From positions 124,001-188,000 of the forward strand of contig NZ_AGFG01000034.1 of the NCBI RefSeq assembly GCF_000226255.1: DNA of 64,000 nucleotides. The letters run 5' to 3'. The notes below the pieces were generated by a model. The model saw only the letters and a list, made by a program, of their open reading frames with translations, did not search any database and was not told where the DNA came from. Positions 1 to 10,589 of the stretch are shown in pieces. The stretch is from Desulfovibrio sp. A2. Its GTDB lineage: Bacteria; Desulfobacterota; Desulfovibrionia; Desulfovibrionales; Desulfovibrionaceae. A program made the position numbers and the translations under genes. The number at the start of each line of letters is the position of its first letter. Position 1 is the stretch's first letter.

Positions 1-1611
1 GCAGTGTTCGCCGTCGCCGTTGTAGCCCTGGTCGAGCGTGGCGATGACGGGGCCTTCGTAGTCGCCGTTGCCTTCGTAGCCTCCGTTGCCGCCGGACACG
101 TAATCTTCGTCCGGGGCGTACAGGGTGAGGGTGACGGCCTTGGTGGCCAGTTCATGCGTCTGGCCCTGGCCGTCCACGGACTGCGAGGTGGCCACGATGC
201 TCTCGTCGCCCACGGGGATGACGTAGTAGTAGCCTGCGGGGTTGATGACGCCGTCGCCCTGCGTGGCAGAGGCGGGGATGTCCGCGCCCAGGGTCAGGAA
301 CTCGGAGAGGTCCAGTTCCACGCCGCCGATGTTCACGGTGTCATAGGTCCAGCCTTCCTTGGCCTCGATGAGCAGGAAGTGGCTTTCCGAACCATCCTGG
401 TAGTCGCCGAAGGTGGCGGACAGGGTGATCTTGACCGCGCTTTGCACGTGGTCGCCGTCTTCGGTTTCGGTGGGGTTGGCGGCCGTATGCTTCCACCACG
501 GGCCGTCGGGGGCGTCGTGGGGGTTGTGATGCCAGAACGACCGCTCATCGCCTTCGGAATCCATCACGCGGGCGTTGATCACTTCGCCGTCGCCGTTACC
601 GCCGTCGCCATGGTCGCAGTAGAACGGACCGTAGCTGACCGTTTCATGCACGCCGGTGGGCTGGTCGGCCACCGCATCGACCACCGCCGTGAAAGCGAAC
701 GGCACGGTGCCGCTCAGGCCGGAGTCGGGGTCGGTGATGGAGGCGAAGCCGGAGAGCGGGATGTCGGTGCCGCTGTCCGCCAGGGGCAGCAGGGTGACGT
801 CGTCGATGTCCGCAGCGGAAATGACGAAGTTGCCCGCGCCGTCTGCCGCCAAGGGAACACCGCCCACCAGCAGGGTGCCCGCGATGGGGCCGGTGATGGT
901 GATGCTGTCCAGCACTTCGTTGTCGGTGGGGGTGAAGATGAAGCCCAGCACCGCCTCGAAGGTCAGGGGCGAACCCAGGTGCTGGTTGGGAGCCCAGTCT
1001 TCGAACACGCCCGCGTAGGTGCCCGGGGGAACCGCGTCGGGGTGTTCGGGGTATTCGCCGTTCTGCTCGATGGTGGTGCTGATGTTGGTGTTGATGGTGA
1101 TCACCAGCGAACCGGTGGCGAGGTCGAGCGGGCCTTCATCCTCGATGCCCTGCAGGGCCGCCGTGCCGATGCCGGTGGTGCCCAGGGGGTCAAGGCGGTC
1201 CACGCCGCCGATCAGGTCGCCAGCGTCGTCGGCGTAGTCGCCCACGCCGCCGCTGCCCGCGGCAGCGCCCGCGCCGGGACCGGCGGCGGGCAGCAGGTCT
1301 TCGCGCAGGGCCGCGAGAAACGCGTCGCCCGGCAGCGACTGGCCGTCTTCAAGGTTGAAGGCGGGCAGCTGGTTGGATTCGAACAGGCCGAAGAAGTTGG
1401 AAAGGACGATTCGGCCGCCGTTCTCGAACAGGAACACGAGGTCCTGTCCGGACTGCTCGAGCTGGGCCGCCTCGGACGGGAAGCCCATTTCCAGCGTGGC
1501 GCCAGCAATGTTGTCGATGACGACCTGCTGGTTGGCCTGCGGCGAGTTCAGCCTGATGCGGGCGCCGGTGGGTGCCGCGCCCGCGGCGGTGGTGGTGTTC
1601 TGCGTAACCAT
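1..1611 (-). CDS. Large secreted adhesin with retention-type N-terminus (partial, runs off the left edge)
   Basis: A minus-strand frame is open for 537 codons from ATG at 1611 to the window edge. It is preceded by a good ribosome site (AAGGGGAG, about 6 bases upstream). The first ~105 residues form a compact hydrophobic module of the kind seen in LapA-like retention-module adhesins. They are followed by PAAG at residues 108-111, matching the di-alanine site cut by LapG-type periplasmic proteases and at the position known for LapA. A Gly/Ala linker and acidic, Asp/Gly-rich beta-type sequence follow, ending in Gly/Asp/Asn repeats suggestive of calcium binding. There is no classical signal peptide, as expected for type I secretion. 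The C-terminal repeats and secretion signal lie outside the window. The adhesin call is inferred from module architecture; the open frame is directly visible. Confidence 0.8.
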   Translation of the reverse strand, partial: MVTQNTTTAAGAAPTGARIRLNSPQANQQVVIDNIAGATLEMGFPSEAAQLEQSGQDLVFLFENGGRIVLSNFFGLFESNQLPAFNLEDGQSLPGDAFLAALREDLLPAAGPGAGAAAGSGGVGDYADDAGDLIGGVDRLDPLGTTGIGTAALQGIEDEGPLDLATGSLVITINTNISTTIEQNGEYPEHPDAVPPGTYAGVFEDWAPNQHLGSPLTFEAVLGFIFTPTDNEVLDSITITGPIAGTLLVGGVPLAADGAGNFVISAADIDDVTLLPLADSGTDIPLSGFASITDPDSGLSGTVPFAFTAVVDAVADQPTGVHETVSYGPFYCDHGDGGNGDGEVINARVMDSEGDERSFWHHNPHDAPDGPWWKHTAANPTETEDGDHVQSAVKITLSATFGDYQDGSESHFLLIEAKEGWTYDTVNIGGVELDLSEFLTLGADIPASATQGDGVINPAGYYYVIPVGDESIVATSQSVDGQGQTHELATKAVTLTLYAPDEDYVSGGNGGYEGNGDYEGPVIATLDQGYNGDGEHC

Positions 1612-1911
1612 GGCTTTCTCCCCTTGTTGGCGAAGGCGCGCTGCGACTCCGACCTTGCGTTGTGCGGGAATGCCGATCGGAATCCGATTCCGGGCGCGCC
1701 CCGCCTGCTTTCAGCCTGTTATCCGGATCCGCCGCGTTTCGTCCGGCTTTTCCGGAATCCCCAAATCCATCCGTAAATTTGTTCCGGGCCGTGCCCGACT
1801 CCCTGTTTTCTTAAGGAATGCCGGGCTGTTCTTTCATTCCTTCACGGTGCCGCCCGAATCTCGGGTGTTGTCCGGACAAGCCGGATTCGGGCCAGCGACT
1901 AACGGCTATTT

Positions 1912-1928
1912 TGCAACCGCGATGCCAA
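1912..1928 (-). promoter_or_regulatory. Sigma54 (-24/-12) promoter-like element upstream of the adhesin gene
   Basis: On the minus strand TTGGCAT-N5-TTGCA matches the sigma54 consensus TTGGCAC-N5-TTGCA at all but one position, and the GG and GC dinucleotides are exactly 12 bases apart. It points towards the adhesin gene, giving a leader of roughly 290 bases. Perfect 9-base inverted repeats (GACTAACGG at 1897-1905, CCGTTAGTC at 1931-1939) flank it symmetrically. Confidence 0.5.
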
Positions 1929-1992
1929 TCCCGTTAGTCCAGTAATACGAGTGTAATACGCAGCTTGCGCCAGCACGGACGGCGGGCTGCCC

Positions 1993-2037
1993 GTCCGGCC
2001 CGTCCGGGCTGTCCGGGCTGTCCGGGCTGTCCGGCCG
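1993..2037. repeat. Five tandem 9-base GTCCGGGCT-type repeats
   Basis: Five head-to-tail copies of a 9-base unit: GTCCGGCCC, three identical GTCCGGGCT, then GTCCGGCCG. They lie between the adhesin promoter region and the cobalamin riboswitch. No gene is convincing in 1612-2221; the rest of that stretch holds only the promoter-like element described separately. Confidence 0.7.
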
Positions 2038-2221
2038 CTTCCCGCATGCCCGGCCATCAGGGTGACCGAACGGCCAAGGAGCGTGCGGAACGGCAAGGCG
2101 GGCCTGCGTTCTTCCATATGTGGAACGGGCGACATCCCCGCGCGCGGCGGCCCGCCCGTTGCCCACGCCCCTTCGCGCCCGCCAGCTTGACAGCGTCGCC
2201 GCGCGGGGCCTATCCATGACC

Positions 2222-3544
<1,323 letters not shown>

Positions 3545-3545
<1 letters not shown>

Positions 3546-4798
3546 TGGATAACGCCACCGCGCCCCGATCCGTGCCGCAACAGGCGCGGACCGGGGCCGC
3601 GCGGCAGCGCCGCGCCCTTCGCATCATCCTGCTGGCCGCCCTGTGCTGGGCGGCCACGGTGGTGCTGGCCTGCCTGTTCGGGCCGTTCCGCATTCCCGTG
3701 GACGACGTGCTGCGCGCGCTGGCCGAACTGGCGCTGCCGGGCGCACTTGCCGACGGGGCCGCCACCGTGCCCGACGCCACCCACATGCTGGTGGTCACCC
3801 GCATCCGGCTGGCCCGGGTCTGCCTGGCCCTGCTGGCGGGCGGGGGGCTGGCCGTGGCAGGCACGGTGTTCCAGGGCGTGCTGCGCAACCCTCTGGCCGA
3901 CCCGTTCACCCTGGGCGTGTCCGGCGGGGCGGCATTCGGCGCATCGCTGGCGCTCACCCTGGGCATCGGCCCGCTGACCGCGTGGCTGGCCATGCACCTG
4001 CCCGCGCTGGCCGGGCTTTCCCCGCAGGCCCTGCTGCCGCTGGCCGCGCTGGCCGGGGCGCTGGCCTCGCTGGGCGCGGTGCTGCTGCTGGGCGGCGCGG
4101 CCGGGGGCGGGGCCTTTCGCCGCGAAACCGTGGTGCTGGCGGGCGTGGTGGTATCCACCGTGCTTTCGGCGCTGGTCTCGCTGGTCAAGGCGCTGGACGA
4201 GGAATCGGTGTCCAGCATCGTGTTCTGGATCATGGGCAGCCTGCAGGGGCGCGGCTGGGCGCACGCGGCGGTGCTGCTGCCGTGGCTGGCGCTGGGTCTG
4301 CTGCTGGTGCTGCCGCGCTTTCGCGAACTGGACATCCTGGCCCTGGGCGACGTGCAGGCCCGGCAACTGGGCATGGACACGGCCCGCGTCCGCCTGCAAC
4401 TGCTGGTGGGCGCAAGCCTGATCACGGCAGGCTGCGTGGCGGTGAGCGGGGTCATCGGCTTCGTGGGGCTGGTGGTGCCGCACTTGGCCCGGATGCGCCT
4501 GGGCGCGGCGCACGGGCCGCTGCTGGCGGCCGGATGGTTCGGCGGCGGCGTGCTGCTGGCCTGGGCCGACGTGCTGGCCCGCACCCTGCTGCCCGGCGGA
4601 GCGGAGCTGCCCGTGGGGGTGGTCACGGCGCTGCTGGGCGGACCGTTCTTCTGCCTGCTGCTGGTGCGCGGCGGGGGTGACGGACGCGGCCCGGCAACCC
4701 GACCCGCCGCCCATGTCCCCGCCTCATCTCCGGATACAGCTTCGGCCGCGGCTTCGGGCCCATCTCCGATTCGGACCCCGGCGGGGGGCGCAGAATGA
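3545..4798 (+). CDS. FecCD/BtuC-family ABC transporter permease (cobalamin/tetrapyrrole or metal uptake)
   Basis: 417 residues. ATG 3545 overlaps the cbiK stop (TAATG), indicating translational coupling. The protein has the FecCD pattern of about ten membrane segments: RLARVCLALLAGGGLAVAG, then GVLRNPLADPFTLGVSGGA (the family's conserved RNPLA-P-LG-S-GA block) and GFVGLVVPHLAR near the C-terminus. It would form the inner-membrane channel with the ATPase and binding protein that follow. The riboswitch and CbiK/CbiL neighbours point to cobalamin or a corrinoid/cobalt precursor as substrate, but FecCD permeases also move siderophores and haem, so the substrate is inferred. A ~45-residue Pro/Ala-rich tail follows the last membrane segment. 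Confidence 0.9.
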
Positions 4799-5793
4799 TC
4801 GAACTTTCCAACGTGCATGCCGGGTACGGGCAGTTGGCGGACGCGCGTTCCGACGCGGGCGACGTGCTGCACGGCGTGTCCCTTTCCGTGGCCCCCGGCG
4901 AACTGGTGGGCCTGCTGGGCCCCAACGGCAGCGGCAAGACCACCCTGCTGCTGGTGCTGTCCGGCGTGCTGGCACCGCGCACGGGCACGGTGACGCTGGA
5001 CGGTGCGCCCCTGCGCCGCCTGCGCCCGCGCGAACGCGCCCGGCGCATTGCCGCCGTGCCGCAGCGGCCGGAACACATCCCCGACCTGGACGCCCTGTCG
5101 CTGGTGCTCATGGGCCGCTACCCGCACACCACCCTGCTGCGCGGCTACGGGCCGGAAGACCATGCCGCCGCCGGGGCGGCCCTGCGCGACACCGGGTGCG
5201 CCCACCTTGCCGCACGCGACGCGCGCACCCTGTCCGGGGGCGAACTGCAACGAGTGCTGCTGGCCCGCGCGCTGGCCCAGGGCGCGGACACCCTGCTGCT
5301 GGACGAGGCCACGGCCGGGCTGGACGTGGCCCGCGCGCTGGACATCCTGGATTTGCTGCACGCCCGGCACCTGGCCGGGGCGCGCATCGTGGCCGCCGTG
5401 CACGACCTGAACCTGGCGGCGCTGTACTGCACCCGCTTGATATTCCTGAAACACGGCCGCGTGGTGGTGGACGGCCCCGTGGAGCGCACCTTCACCGCCG
5501 CCGTGCTGTCCGAGGTGTACGAGACGCCGGTGGTGGTGCGGCCGCACCCGGTCACCGGCGCGCCGCAGGCCAGCTACGTGCCGGGCGCTGCCCGCGTCAG
5601 CCTGCCCATGGACGTGGCTTCCGGCGAGTACGCACACAACGCACCGGGTGTGGCACTTTCGAAATCTGAACTTGCACTGTCCGACTTTTCCGGACTCGCA
5701 TGCGCCACACCCGGCACGCCGGATACGGAGCCCGGCATGTCCGGTGATTCCACACTCGCGCCACGCGCCCCGGCGGGGAAAGACAATGGCTGA
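4795..5793 (+). CDS. ABC transporter ATPase, BtuD/FecE type
   Basis: 332 residues; ATG 4795 overlaps the permease stop by 4 bases (ATGA). Walker A GPNGSGKT is at residues 42-49, the signature LSGGE near 145, Walker B LLLDEATAG near 170, and a switch histidine in AAVHDLN. It energises import through the preceding permease. The ABC domain ends near residue 260; the last ~70 residues are a low-complexity extension not typical of the family. The downstream gene starts 8 bases before this stop, so the three transporter genes are tightly coupled. Confidence 0.92.
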   Translation: MIELSNVHAGYGQLADARSDAGDVLHGVSLSVAPGELVGLLGPNGSGKTTLLLVLSGVLAPRTGTVTLDGAPLRRLRPRERARRIAAVPQRPEHIPDLDALSLVLMGRYPHTTLLRGYGPEDHAAAGAALRDTGCAHLAARDARTLSGGELQRVLLARALAQGADTLLLDEATAGLDVARALDILDLLHARHLAGARIVAAVHDLNLAALYCTRLIFLKHGRVVVDGPVERTFTAAVLSEVYETPVVVRPHPVTGAPQASYVPGAARVSLPMDVASGEYAHNAPGVALSKSELALSDFSGLACATPGTPDTEPGMSGDSTLAPRAPAGKDNG

Positions 5794-6895
5794 CCGCACG
5801 CCGCACGCCGTATCGGCCCGCACCCGCCTGCTCCCACGCCCGGCGTCGGGCATGCCGCTTCCGGCGTGCACCCTTCGTTCCGGCCGAACGCTCGTTCCGA
5901 TTCTGCTCCTCTTGCTGGCCCTGGCAACGCTCTTAGCCACGCCTCCGGCCGCCCGCGCGGACCAGCCCGGACAGCCCGGCGTGACCACCAACGCATCACA
6001 CGGCCCGGACGCCGCCCCCCCGCCCGACAGCCCCGTGTCCATCACCGACGATACGGGCCGAGAGGTGCGCCTGCCCCATCCCGCCCGGCGCATCGTGGCC
6101 CTGTACGGGGCCTTCAACGAACTGCTGGCGGCCATGGACCTGACCGACCGCATCGCCGCGCGCACCGCCGCAGACCAGGAGCCCGCCGCCATCCGCCAGT
6201 TGCCGGTCATCGGCACGCACATGCGCCCCAGCCCGGAAATGGTGGCCGCCGTGGCCCCGGACCTGGTGTTGCAGATGGAGGGTCGCCGCGAGGCGGGCGA
6301 GGCCGTGGAAGGGCTGCGCGCGCTGGGCATACCCGTGGCGGTGTTCCGGGTGGGCTCGTTCGACGAGCTGTTCGGCGTGCTGCGCCGCATGGGCACGCTG
6401 ACCGGCCATCCGCAACGCGCCGCCGGGCTGGAATACGCCCTGCGCGCCCGGCTGGACGCGGTGGCCGCACGGGTGGCGGATCGGCACCGTCCCACCGTGT
6501 TCTTCGAGGTGCGCCACCCCAACCTGCTGGCCGCCGGGGCCGATTCCATCGTCACCGACATCATCGCCCGCGCGGGCGGCCGCAACTGCGTCACCGCCGA
6601 AGGCCGGGTAGCCCGCCTGGGCGAAGAGGAACTGCTGCGCCTGAACCCGGACGTGTACCTGCTGCAGCGCGGCCCCATGAACCCGGAGCCGGAGCCGCCC
6701 GCCGCGCGGCCCCACTATGCCGCGCTGGCTGCCGTACGCACTGGCCGCGTGCGCGACGTGGACGAGGCCCGCTACTCCCGCCCCGGCCCCCGCGCCGTGG
6801 ACGCCGTGGAGGAGCTTGCCCGGTACCTGCACCCCGATGTATGGGGCACCACCCCGGCCATTCCCGCCCCCACGGGCGGGCAGGCCGCTCCCTGA
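5786..6895 (+). CDS. Periplasmic substrate-binding protein, BtuF/FepB type
   Basis: 369 residues from ATG 5786, overlapping the ATPase gene by 8 bases; the frame is open further upstream but that part lies within the ATPase gene. Residues ~35-57 form a signal peptide (ILLLLLALATLLA...ARA). The mature protein begins with the typical VSITDDTGREVRLPHPARRIVAL and carries PEMVAAVAPDLVL and LNPDVYLL blocks of the helical-backbone type III binding fold. It would deliver the ligand to the FecCD permease. The ligand is inferred from the cobalamin riboswitch at the operon head; a haem or siderophore ligand cannot be excluded from sequence alone. Confidence 0.88.
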   Translation: MADRTPHAVSARTRLLPRPASGMPLPACTLRSGRTLVPILLLLLALATLLATPPAARADQPGQPGVTTNASHGPDAAPPPDSPVSITDDTGREVRLPHPARRIVALYGAFNELLAAMDLTDRIAARTAADQEPAAIRQLPVIGTHMRPSPEMVAAVAPDLVLQMEGRREAGEAVEGLRALGIPVAVFRVGSFDELFGVLRRMGTLTGHPQRAAGLEYALRARLDAVAARVADRHRPTVFFEVRHPNLLAAGADSIVTDIIARAGGRNCVTAEGRVARLGEEELLRLNPDVYLLQRGPMNPEPEPPAARPHYAALAAVRTGRVRDVDEARYSRPGPRAVDAVEELARYLHPDVWGTTPAIPAPTGGQAAP

Positions 6896-6952
6896 AAAAA
6901 CCTGTCGTCCGAAACGGGCCGACCGCGCCATAGCACCCTCAAGAGGTTTCCC

Positions 6953-7720
6953 ATGTCCGCCTTCAACGATACTTCCCGGCCCGCCTGCGGCACCCTGTTC
7001 GGCATCGGCGTCGGCCCCGGCGAACCCGACCTGCTCACCCTGCGCGCCGCCAACGTGCTGTCGCGGGTGCGCGTGGTGTTCGCCGCCTCGTCCACGCGCA
7101 ACGACTACTCGGTGGCGCTGGACATCGCCCGCCCCCACCTGCCCGCCGACGCGCGCATCGAGACGCTGGGCTTTCCCATGACCCGCGACAGGACCGCGCT
7201 GGCCGCCGCGTGGGAGGCCAACGCCCGCGCCGTGGCCGACACCCTGCGCAAGGGCGAGGACGCCGCCTTCCTGACCCTGGGCGACCCGCTGATCTATTCC
7301 ACCTTCGGCTACCTGCTGCGCACCCTGCGCCGGGTGGCCCCGGACCTGCCCGAAGACGCGGTGCAGGTGGTGCCGGGCGTCACCTCGTACCAGGCGGCCG
7401 CTGCCCGCACCCGCACCATCCTGTGCGAGGCGGACGAAACCCTGCTGCTGGTGCCCGGCGTGAACGGCACGGACAAACTGGCCGCCGACGTGGCGGGCGC
7501 GGACAACGCCGTGATCCTGAAGGCGTACCGCAAGTTTCCGGAAATCCGCCGGGTGCTGGACGAGCAGGGCGCGGCGGAGCAGGCGGTGTTCGTCTCGCGC
7601 CTGGGGCTGCCGGGCGAGGTCATCGCCCCCTCGCTGGCCGAGGCCCCGGATGCGCCGCACTACCTGACCCTGCTGCTGGTGCCCAAGGCCCGTACCGGCG
7701 ACGGTACCGACGAGGCATAG
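6953..7720 (+). CDS. cbiL: Cobalt-precorrin-2 C(20)-methyltransferase CbiL
   Basis: 255 residues, preceded by AAGAGG 8 bases before ATG. It has the tetrapyrrole methylase fold: GIGVGPGEPDLLTLRA at the N-terminus (SAM-binding loop), GDPLIYSTFGYL in the middle and VVPGVTSYQAAAA, which together are typical of the C20 methyltransferase of the corrin ring. It acts on the cobalt-sirohydrochlorin made by CbiK-type chelatases in the anaerobic cobalamin pathway. It follows the binding-protein gene by 57 bases and is probably the last gene of the riboswitch-controlled unit; a hairpin lies 38 bases downstream. Confidence 0.9.
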   Translation: MSAFNDTSRPACGTLFGIGVGPGEPDLLTLRAANVLSRVRVVFAASSTRNDYSVALDIARPHLPADARIETLGFPMTRDRTALAAAWEANARAVADTLRKGEDAAFLTLGDPLIYSTFGYLLRTLRRVAPDLPEDAVQVVPGVTSYQAAAARTRTILCEADETLLLVPGVNGTDKLAADVAGADNAVILKAYRKFPEIRRVLDEQGAAEQAVFVSRLGLPGEVIAPSLAEAPDAPHYLTLLLVPKARTGDGTDEA

Positions 7721-7758
7721 CAACTCCCGGTTCCCATCCCCTTTCCGACAACGCCGAA

Positions 7759-7785
7759 GGGCCGCCCGTTTTCCACGGGCGGCCC
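7759..7785 (+). terminator. Hairpin after cbiL
   Basis: Perfect 11-base-pair stem GGGCCGCCCGT/ACGGGCGGCCC with a 5-base loop, 38 bases after the cbiL stop. The U-tract is poor. A related hairpin with the same GCCGAAGGGCCGCCCG lead-in lies at 8212-8238. Between them (7786-8211) I see no gene, only a short direct repeat of CATGCAAATC near 7791-7810. Confidence 0.6.
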
Positions 7786-8211
7786 TTGACCATGCAAATC
7801 CATGCAAATCTGGGCAACGCTGGCCAAAACCGGGCAAAGCCAATCTTCCCCTGCCCCATGGCTTCTCCCGTCCAACAATCCGAGCCATCTCGCGCTTCTC
7901 GCCTCCTCTTCCCCGACCGGCTTCCACCGCTGTCCCGCCGTGGCCTTCCACGGCGGGGGGCTGCGCGATGAAGACGGCGCGTGAAATATGCTGCGGCAGC
8001 GCTGGCAAGGAAGCGCGCGGGGGCCGAAGGGAGTGAACTCTCGTACATGACCAAGGCCCACAGCCCCCACTACCCACTGACGCCGCCAGCGCCGTCGCAG
8101 CTGTTTCCGTTCCGGATGCATCGCCTTCACTCCTCCCCAACATTTCCTCATGTCCTTCCCGGCGTTCCTCCATTCCCTGCTTTCCATTCCCCGCACGCCA
8201 CGAACGCCGAA

Positions 8212-8238
8212 GGGCCGCCCGGCATCGCCGGACGGCCC
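8212..8238 (-). terminator. Terminator hairpin of the chemoreceptor gene
   Basis: Stem GGGCCGCCCGGC/GCCGGACGGCCC (one mismatch) with a 3-base loop, about 40 bases past the stop of the minus-strand chemoreceptor gene. It shares its flanking sequence with the hairpin after cbiL, so the two may descend from one element. Confidence 0.55.
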
Positions 8239-8278
8239 GTCCCTTTGCATCCATAATATATGTGGCGCTACGCGCCGC

Positions 8279-10324
8279 CTACCCCTGCTTCAACTGCTCC
8301 ACAAGCTGCCGCAACTCCTGCCCCATGCGGGCCAGTTCCGCCACCGCCTGCGCCGACTGCTCCATGACCTCGGCCGTCTCTGCCGCGATGCGGTTGACCT
8401 CGTCGGTGCCCCGGTTGATTTCCTCGCTGGCGGCGGACTGCTCCTCCGCCGCCGTGGCGATGGCCCGCACCTGATCGGCCGTTTCCTGCACCACGTCCAC
8501 GATCACCCGCAGCGAATCCCCGGCCATGGTGGCCAGCTCGGTGCTGCGCCCCACGGACATGGACGCCTCTTCCATGCCCCGCACGTTCTCGCGCGACGAC
8601 CCCTGGATGGCCCGCACGGCGTCGCCCACTTCCTTGGTGGCGTTCATGGTCTTTTCGGCCAGCTTGCGCACTTCGTCGGCAACCACGGCAAAGCCGCGTC
8701 CGGCGTCTCCGGCCCGCGCCGCCTCGATGGCCGCGTTCAGCGCCAGCAGGTTGGTCTGGTCGGCAATGTCGCTGATCACGTTCAGTATCTGGCCGATGGA
8801 TTCGGCCCGGTCGCCCAGCTCGTGCAGGCTGCCCCGGAGCAGGGCGGTCTTTTCGTTGACGTCCTCGATGGCCTCCACCACCGAGCCCACGATGCCCGCC
8901 CCGTCCTCTGCCTGGCGGCGCGCCTTTTCGGCGTTGTCCGCGGCGGACGACGCGTTGCGGGCCACCTCCATGACCGTGGAGTTCATCTCTTCCATGGCCG
9001 TGGCGGTCTCGCCGGTGCGCTCGCGCTGCACGTCGGCGCCCCGGCTGGCCTGCTCGATCTGCGCGGAAAGCTCTTCGGCAGCGGAGCCCACCCGGTCCAC
9101 GATGACCTCCAGCCGCGCTGCGGCCTGGTGCATGCCCTCGCTCTTAGCCCGCTCTGCGGCGGCGCGGGCGGTTTCCGCCTCGGCCATGGCCCGGCGGGCC
9201 TGTTCGCCCTGTTCCTCGGCCTCGCGGGTCTTCTGCTCCGCGGTGGCGATCATGGTCTTCAGGCGGTCCACCATGGTGCGCAACGCGGTGGCCAACGTGC
9301 CGATCTCGTCGGCACGGGCAAGGTCCAGGTTGCGCGAAAGGTCGCCCTCGGCCACCGCGCTGGCGAAGGCAACGCCCTTGCCCAGCGCGCCCACGATGTT
9401 GCGCACGATGAAAAAGATGACCAGCCCCACCAGCACCAGGATTATCGTGGTGGCGGCCAAGCTTACGTTGCGGATGGCGGCCACCGGGTCGCTGATGTCA
9501 CTTTCGTCCACGGTGATGCACATGATCCACTTCGTCGTGGGCTCTTCCATGAAATACGCATACTTGTTGATCCCCTGCCAAGGATAGGCGATGCTGCCCG
9601 TACGCTGCGCCAGCACCCTCTTGCCCCAGTCCAGCTCGCTGATGTCGGTCTTGAGGATCAGCGAGGGATCGGGGTGGGCGATGATCTTGCCGTTGCCAGA
9701 CACCAGGAAGCCGTAGCCGGTCTTGCCGATCTTGATGGGATTGATGAATTCCTTGGCGTACTTGCCAAGGTCAACTGCTCCGTAGACAACCCCCGCCACC
9801 TTGCCGTCCACCTTCATGGGCGCGGCCACCACCACCACTGGGGTGTTGGTGGTCATGCTCATGAGCGGCTCGGACACCGTGGCCTCGCCCTGCATGCCGC
9901 GCTTGAAGTAGTCGCGGCTGGCGCGGTTGTCCTTGCCCACGGACTCGTCCAGGTTGCTGGCCACCACTACGCCGTCCGGCCCCAGCACGTTGACCACCTG
10001 GTACACGTCGTAGGTGGCCACCACCTGGCGCAGGGCCTCGTTGGCGCGCCGCGTCACGGCGGCCTTGTCGCTCCCCGGCGGCACCCGCAACACGTCCACC
10101 AGCACGTTGCGCATGGCCTGCGTGGCGATGTCCTCGCGCTGGTCCTGAATGCGCCTGCCCAGTTCGCCCGTGGCGGCGCGCACCATCATTTCCGACTGGC
10201 CAGTGATGGCCTGGTGCAAGGCGTCTTCCGACACGGAATAGGAAAGCCACGAGGACACAACCATGCCGACGAGCACCAACCCCAGCGTCGGCACCAGAAA
10301 ACGATTGCGAAGATTCCAGCCCAT
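8279..10324 (-). CDS. Methyl-accepting chemotaxis protein with periplasmic sensor domain
   Basis: 681 residues from ATG 10324, chosen for GAGG 6 bases upstream and because the protein then starts [12 protein letters not shown], a normal cytosolic tip before the first membrane helix (residues ~8-30). A Cache-type extracytoplasmic sensor spans ~35-290, with [17 protein letters not shown] and [20 protein letters not shown] matching dCache proteins. A second membrane helix is near 295-315, followed by HAMP, a coiled coil and the methyl-accepting signalling domain; the conserved tip [20 protein letters not shown] is near 530-550. It senses a small molecule and signals to CheA/CheW. Dimeric Cache domains often bind amino acids or carboxylates, but the ligand is unknown here. 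It stands alone. Confidence 0.93.
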   Translation of the reverse strand: MGWNLRNRFLVPTLGLVLVGMVVSSWLSYSVSEDALHQAITGQSEMMVRAATGELGRRIQDQREDIATQAMRNVLVDVLRVPPGSDKAAVTRRANEALRQVVATYDVYQVVNVLGPDGVVVASNLDESVGKDNRASRDYFKRGMQGEATVSEPLMSMTTNTPVVVVAAPMKVDGKVAGVVYGAVDLGKYAKEFINPIKIGKTGYGFLVSGNGKIIAHPDPSLILKTDISELDWGKRVLAQRTGSIAYPWQGINKYAYFMEEPTTKWIMCITVDESDISDPVAAIRNVSLAATTIILVLVGLVIFFIVRNIVGALGKGVAFASAVAEGDLSRNLDLARADEIGTLATALRTMVDRLKTMIATAEQKTREAEEQGEQARRAMAEAETARAAAERAKSEGMHQAAARLEVIVDRVGSAAEELSAQIEQASRGADVQRERTGETATAMEEMNSTVMEVARNASSAADNAEKARRQAEDGAGIVGSVVEAIEDVNEKTALLRGSLHELGDRAESIGQILNVISDIADQTNLLALNAAIEAARAGDAGRGFAVVADEVRKLAEKTMNATKEVGDAVRAIQGSSRENVRGMEEASMSVGRSTELATMAGDSLRVIVDVVQETADQVRAIATAAEEQSAASEEINRGTDEVNRIAAETAEVMEQSAQAVAELARMGQELRQLVEQLKQG

Positions 10325-10454
10325 GGAGCACCTCGCCTGTTGCAGCCCTCCCCCGAGAGCGCCGCAGCAATCCGTCAGGGTGCCAGCATACCATCGCCCA
10401 CGGCGTGGCGATAGCCCCGTAGGCCAACAAAAACGGGATACGGCGCGAACAAAC

Positions 10455-10478
10455 GGGGCCGGACGCAGGTCCGGCCCC
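10455..10478 (-). terminator. Terminator of the mla operon
   Basis: Perfect 10-base-pair stem GGGGCCGGAC/GTCCGGCCCC with loop GCAG. Read on the minus strand it is followed by GTTTGTT, and it lies about 110 bases after the last gene of the mla operon. Confidence 0.6.
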
Positions 10479-10589
10479 GGAAAACATGCGGGAAGGATGC
10501 AAGGGGCACCCCCTATTCCGGGGGGAATGGCATGCACGCCATGGGCGGCAGTCCGAGCCGATGACCCGGCGGCCCCGCTCCCACGCGCG

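Noticed and set aside
4..1776. 590-codon plus-strand open frame at the left edge
   Set aside because: It is antisense to the adhesin frame, rich in Val/Gly/Arg as expected for a shadow of GC-rich codons, and lacks a ribosome site. The minus-strand frame has a good start and a recognisable architecture.
1897..1939. Inverted repeats GACTAACGG/CCGTTAGTC considered as a tRNA fragment or attachment site
   Set aside because: No tRNA arms or integrase gene are nearby, and no matching direct repeat was seen elsewhere in the window.
1993..2037. Tandem 9-base repeats considered as a CRISPR-like array
   Set aside because: The units are contiguous, without spacers, and too short. No cas genes occur in the window.
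10325..10400. TGGCAC followed by TTGCT upstream of the chemoreceptor gene
   Set aside because: The spacing is 9 instead of 5 bases, so it is not a sigma54 promoter.
5996..10414. Long open frames opposite the binding protein, cbiL and chemoreceptor genes
   Set aside because: Both (minus 5996-8254, plus 8150-10414) are antisense shadows with His/Gly/Arg-rich nonsense and cross gene borders.
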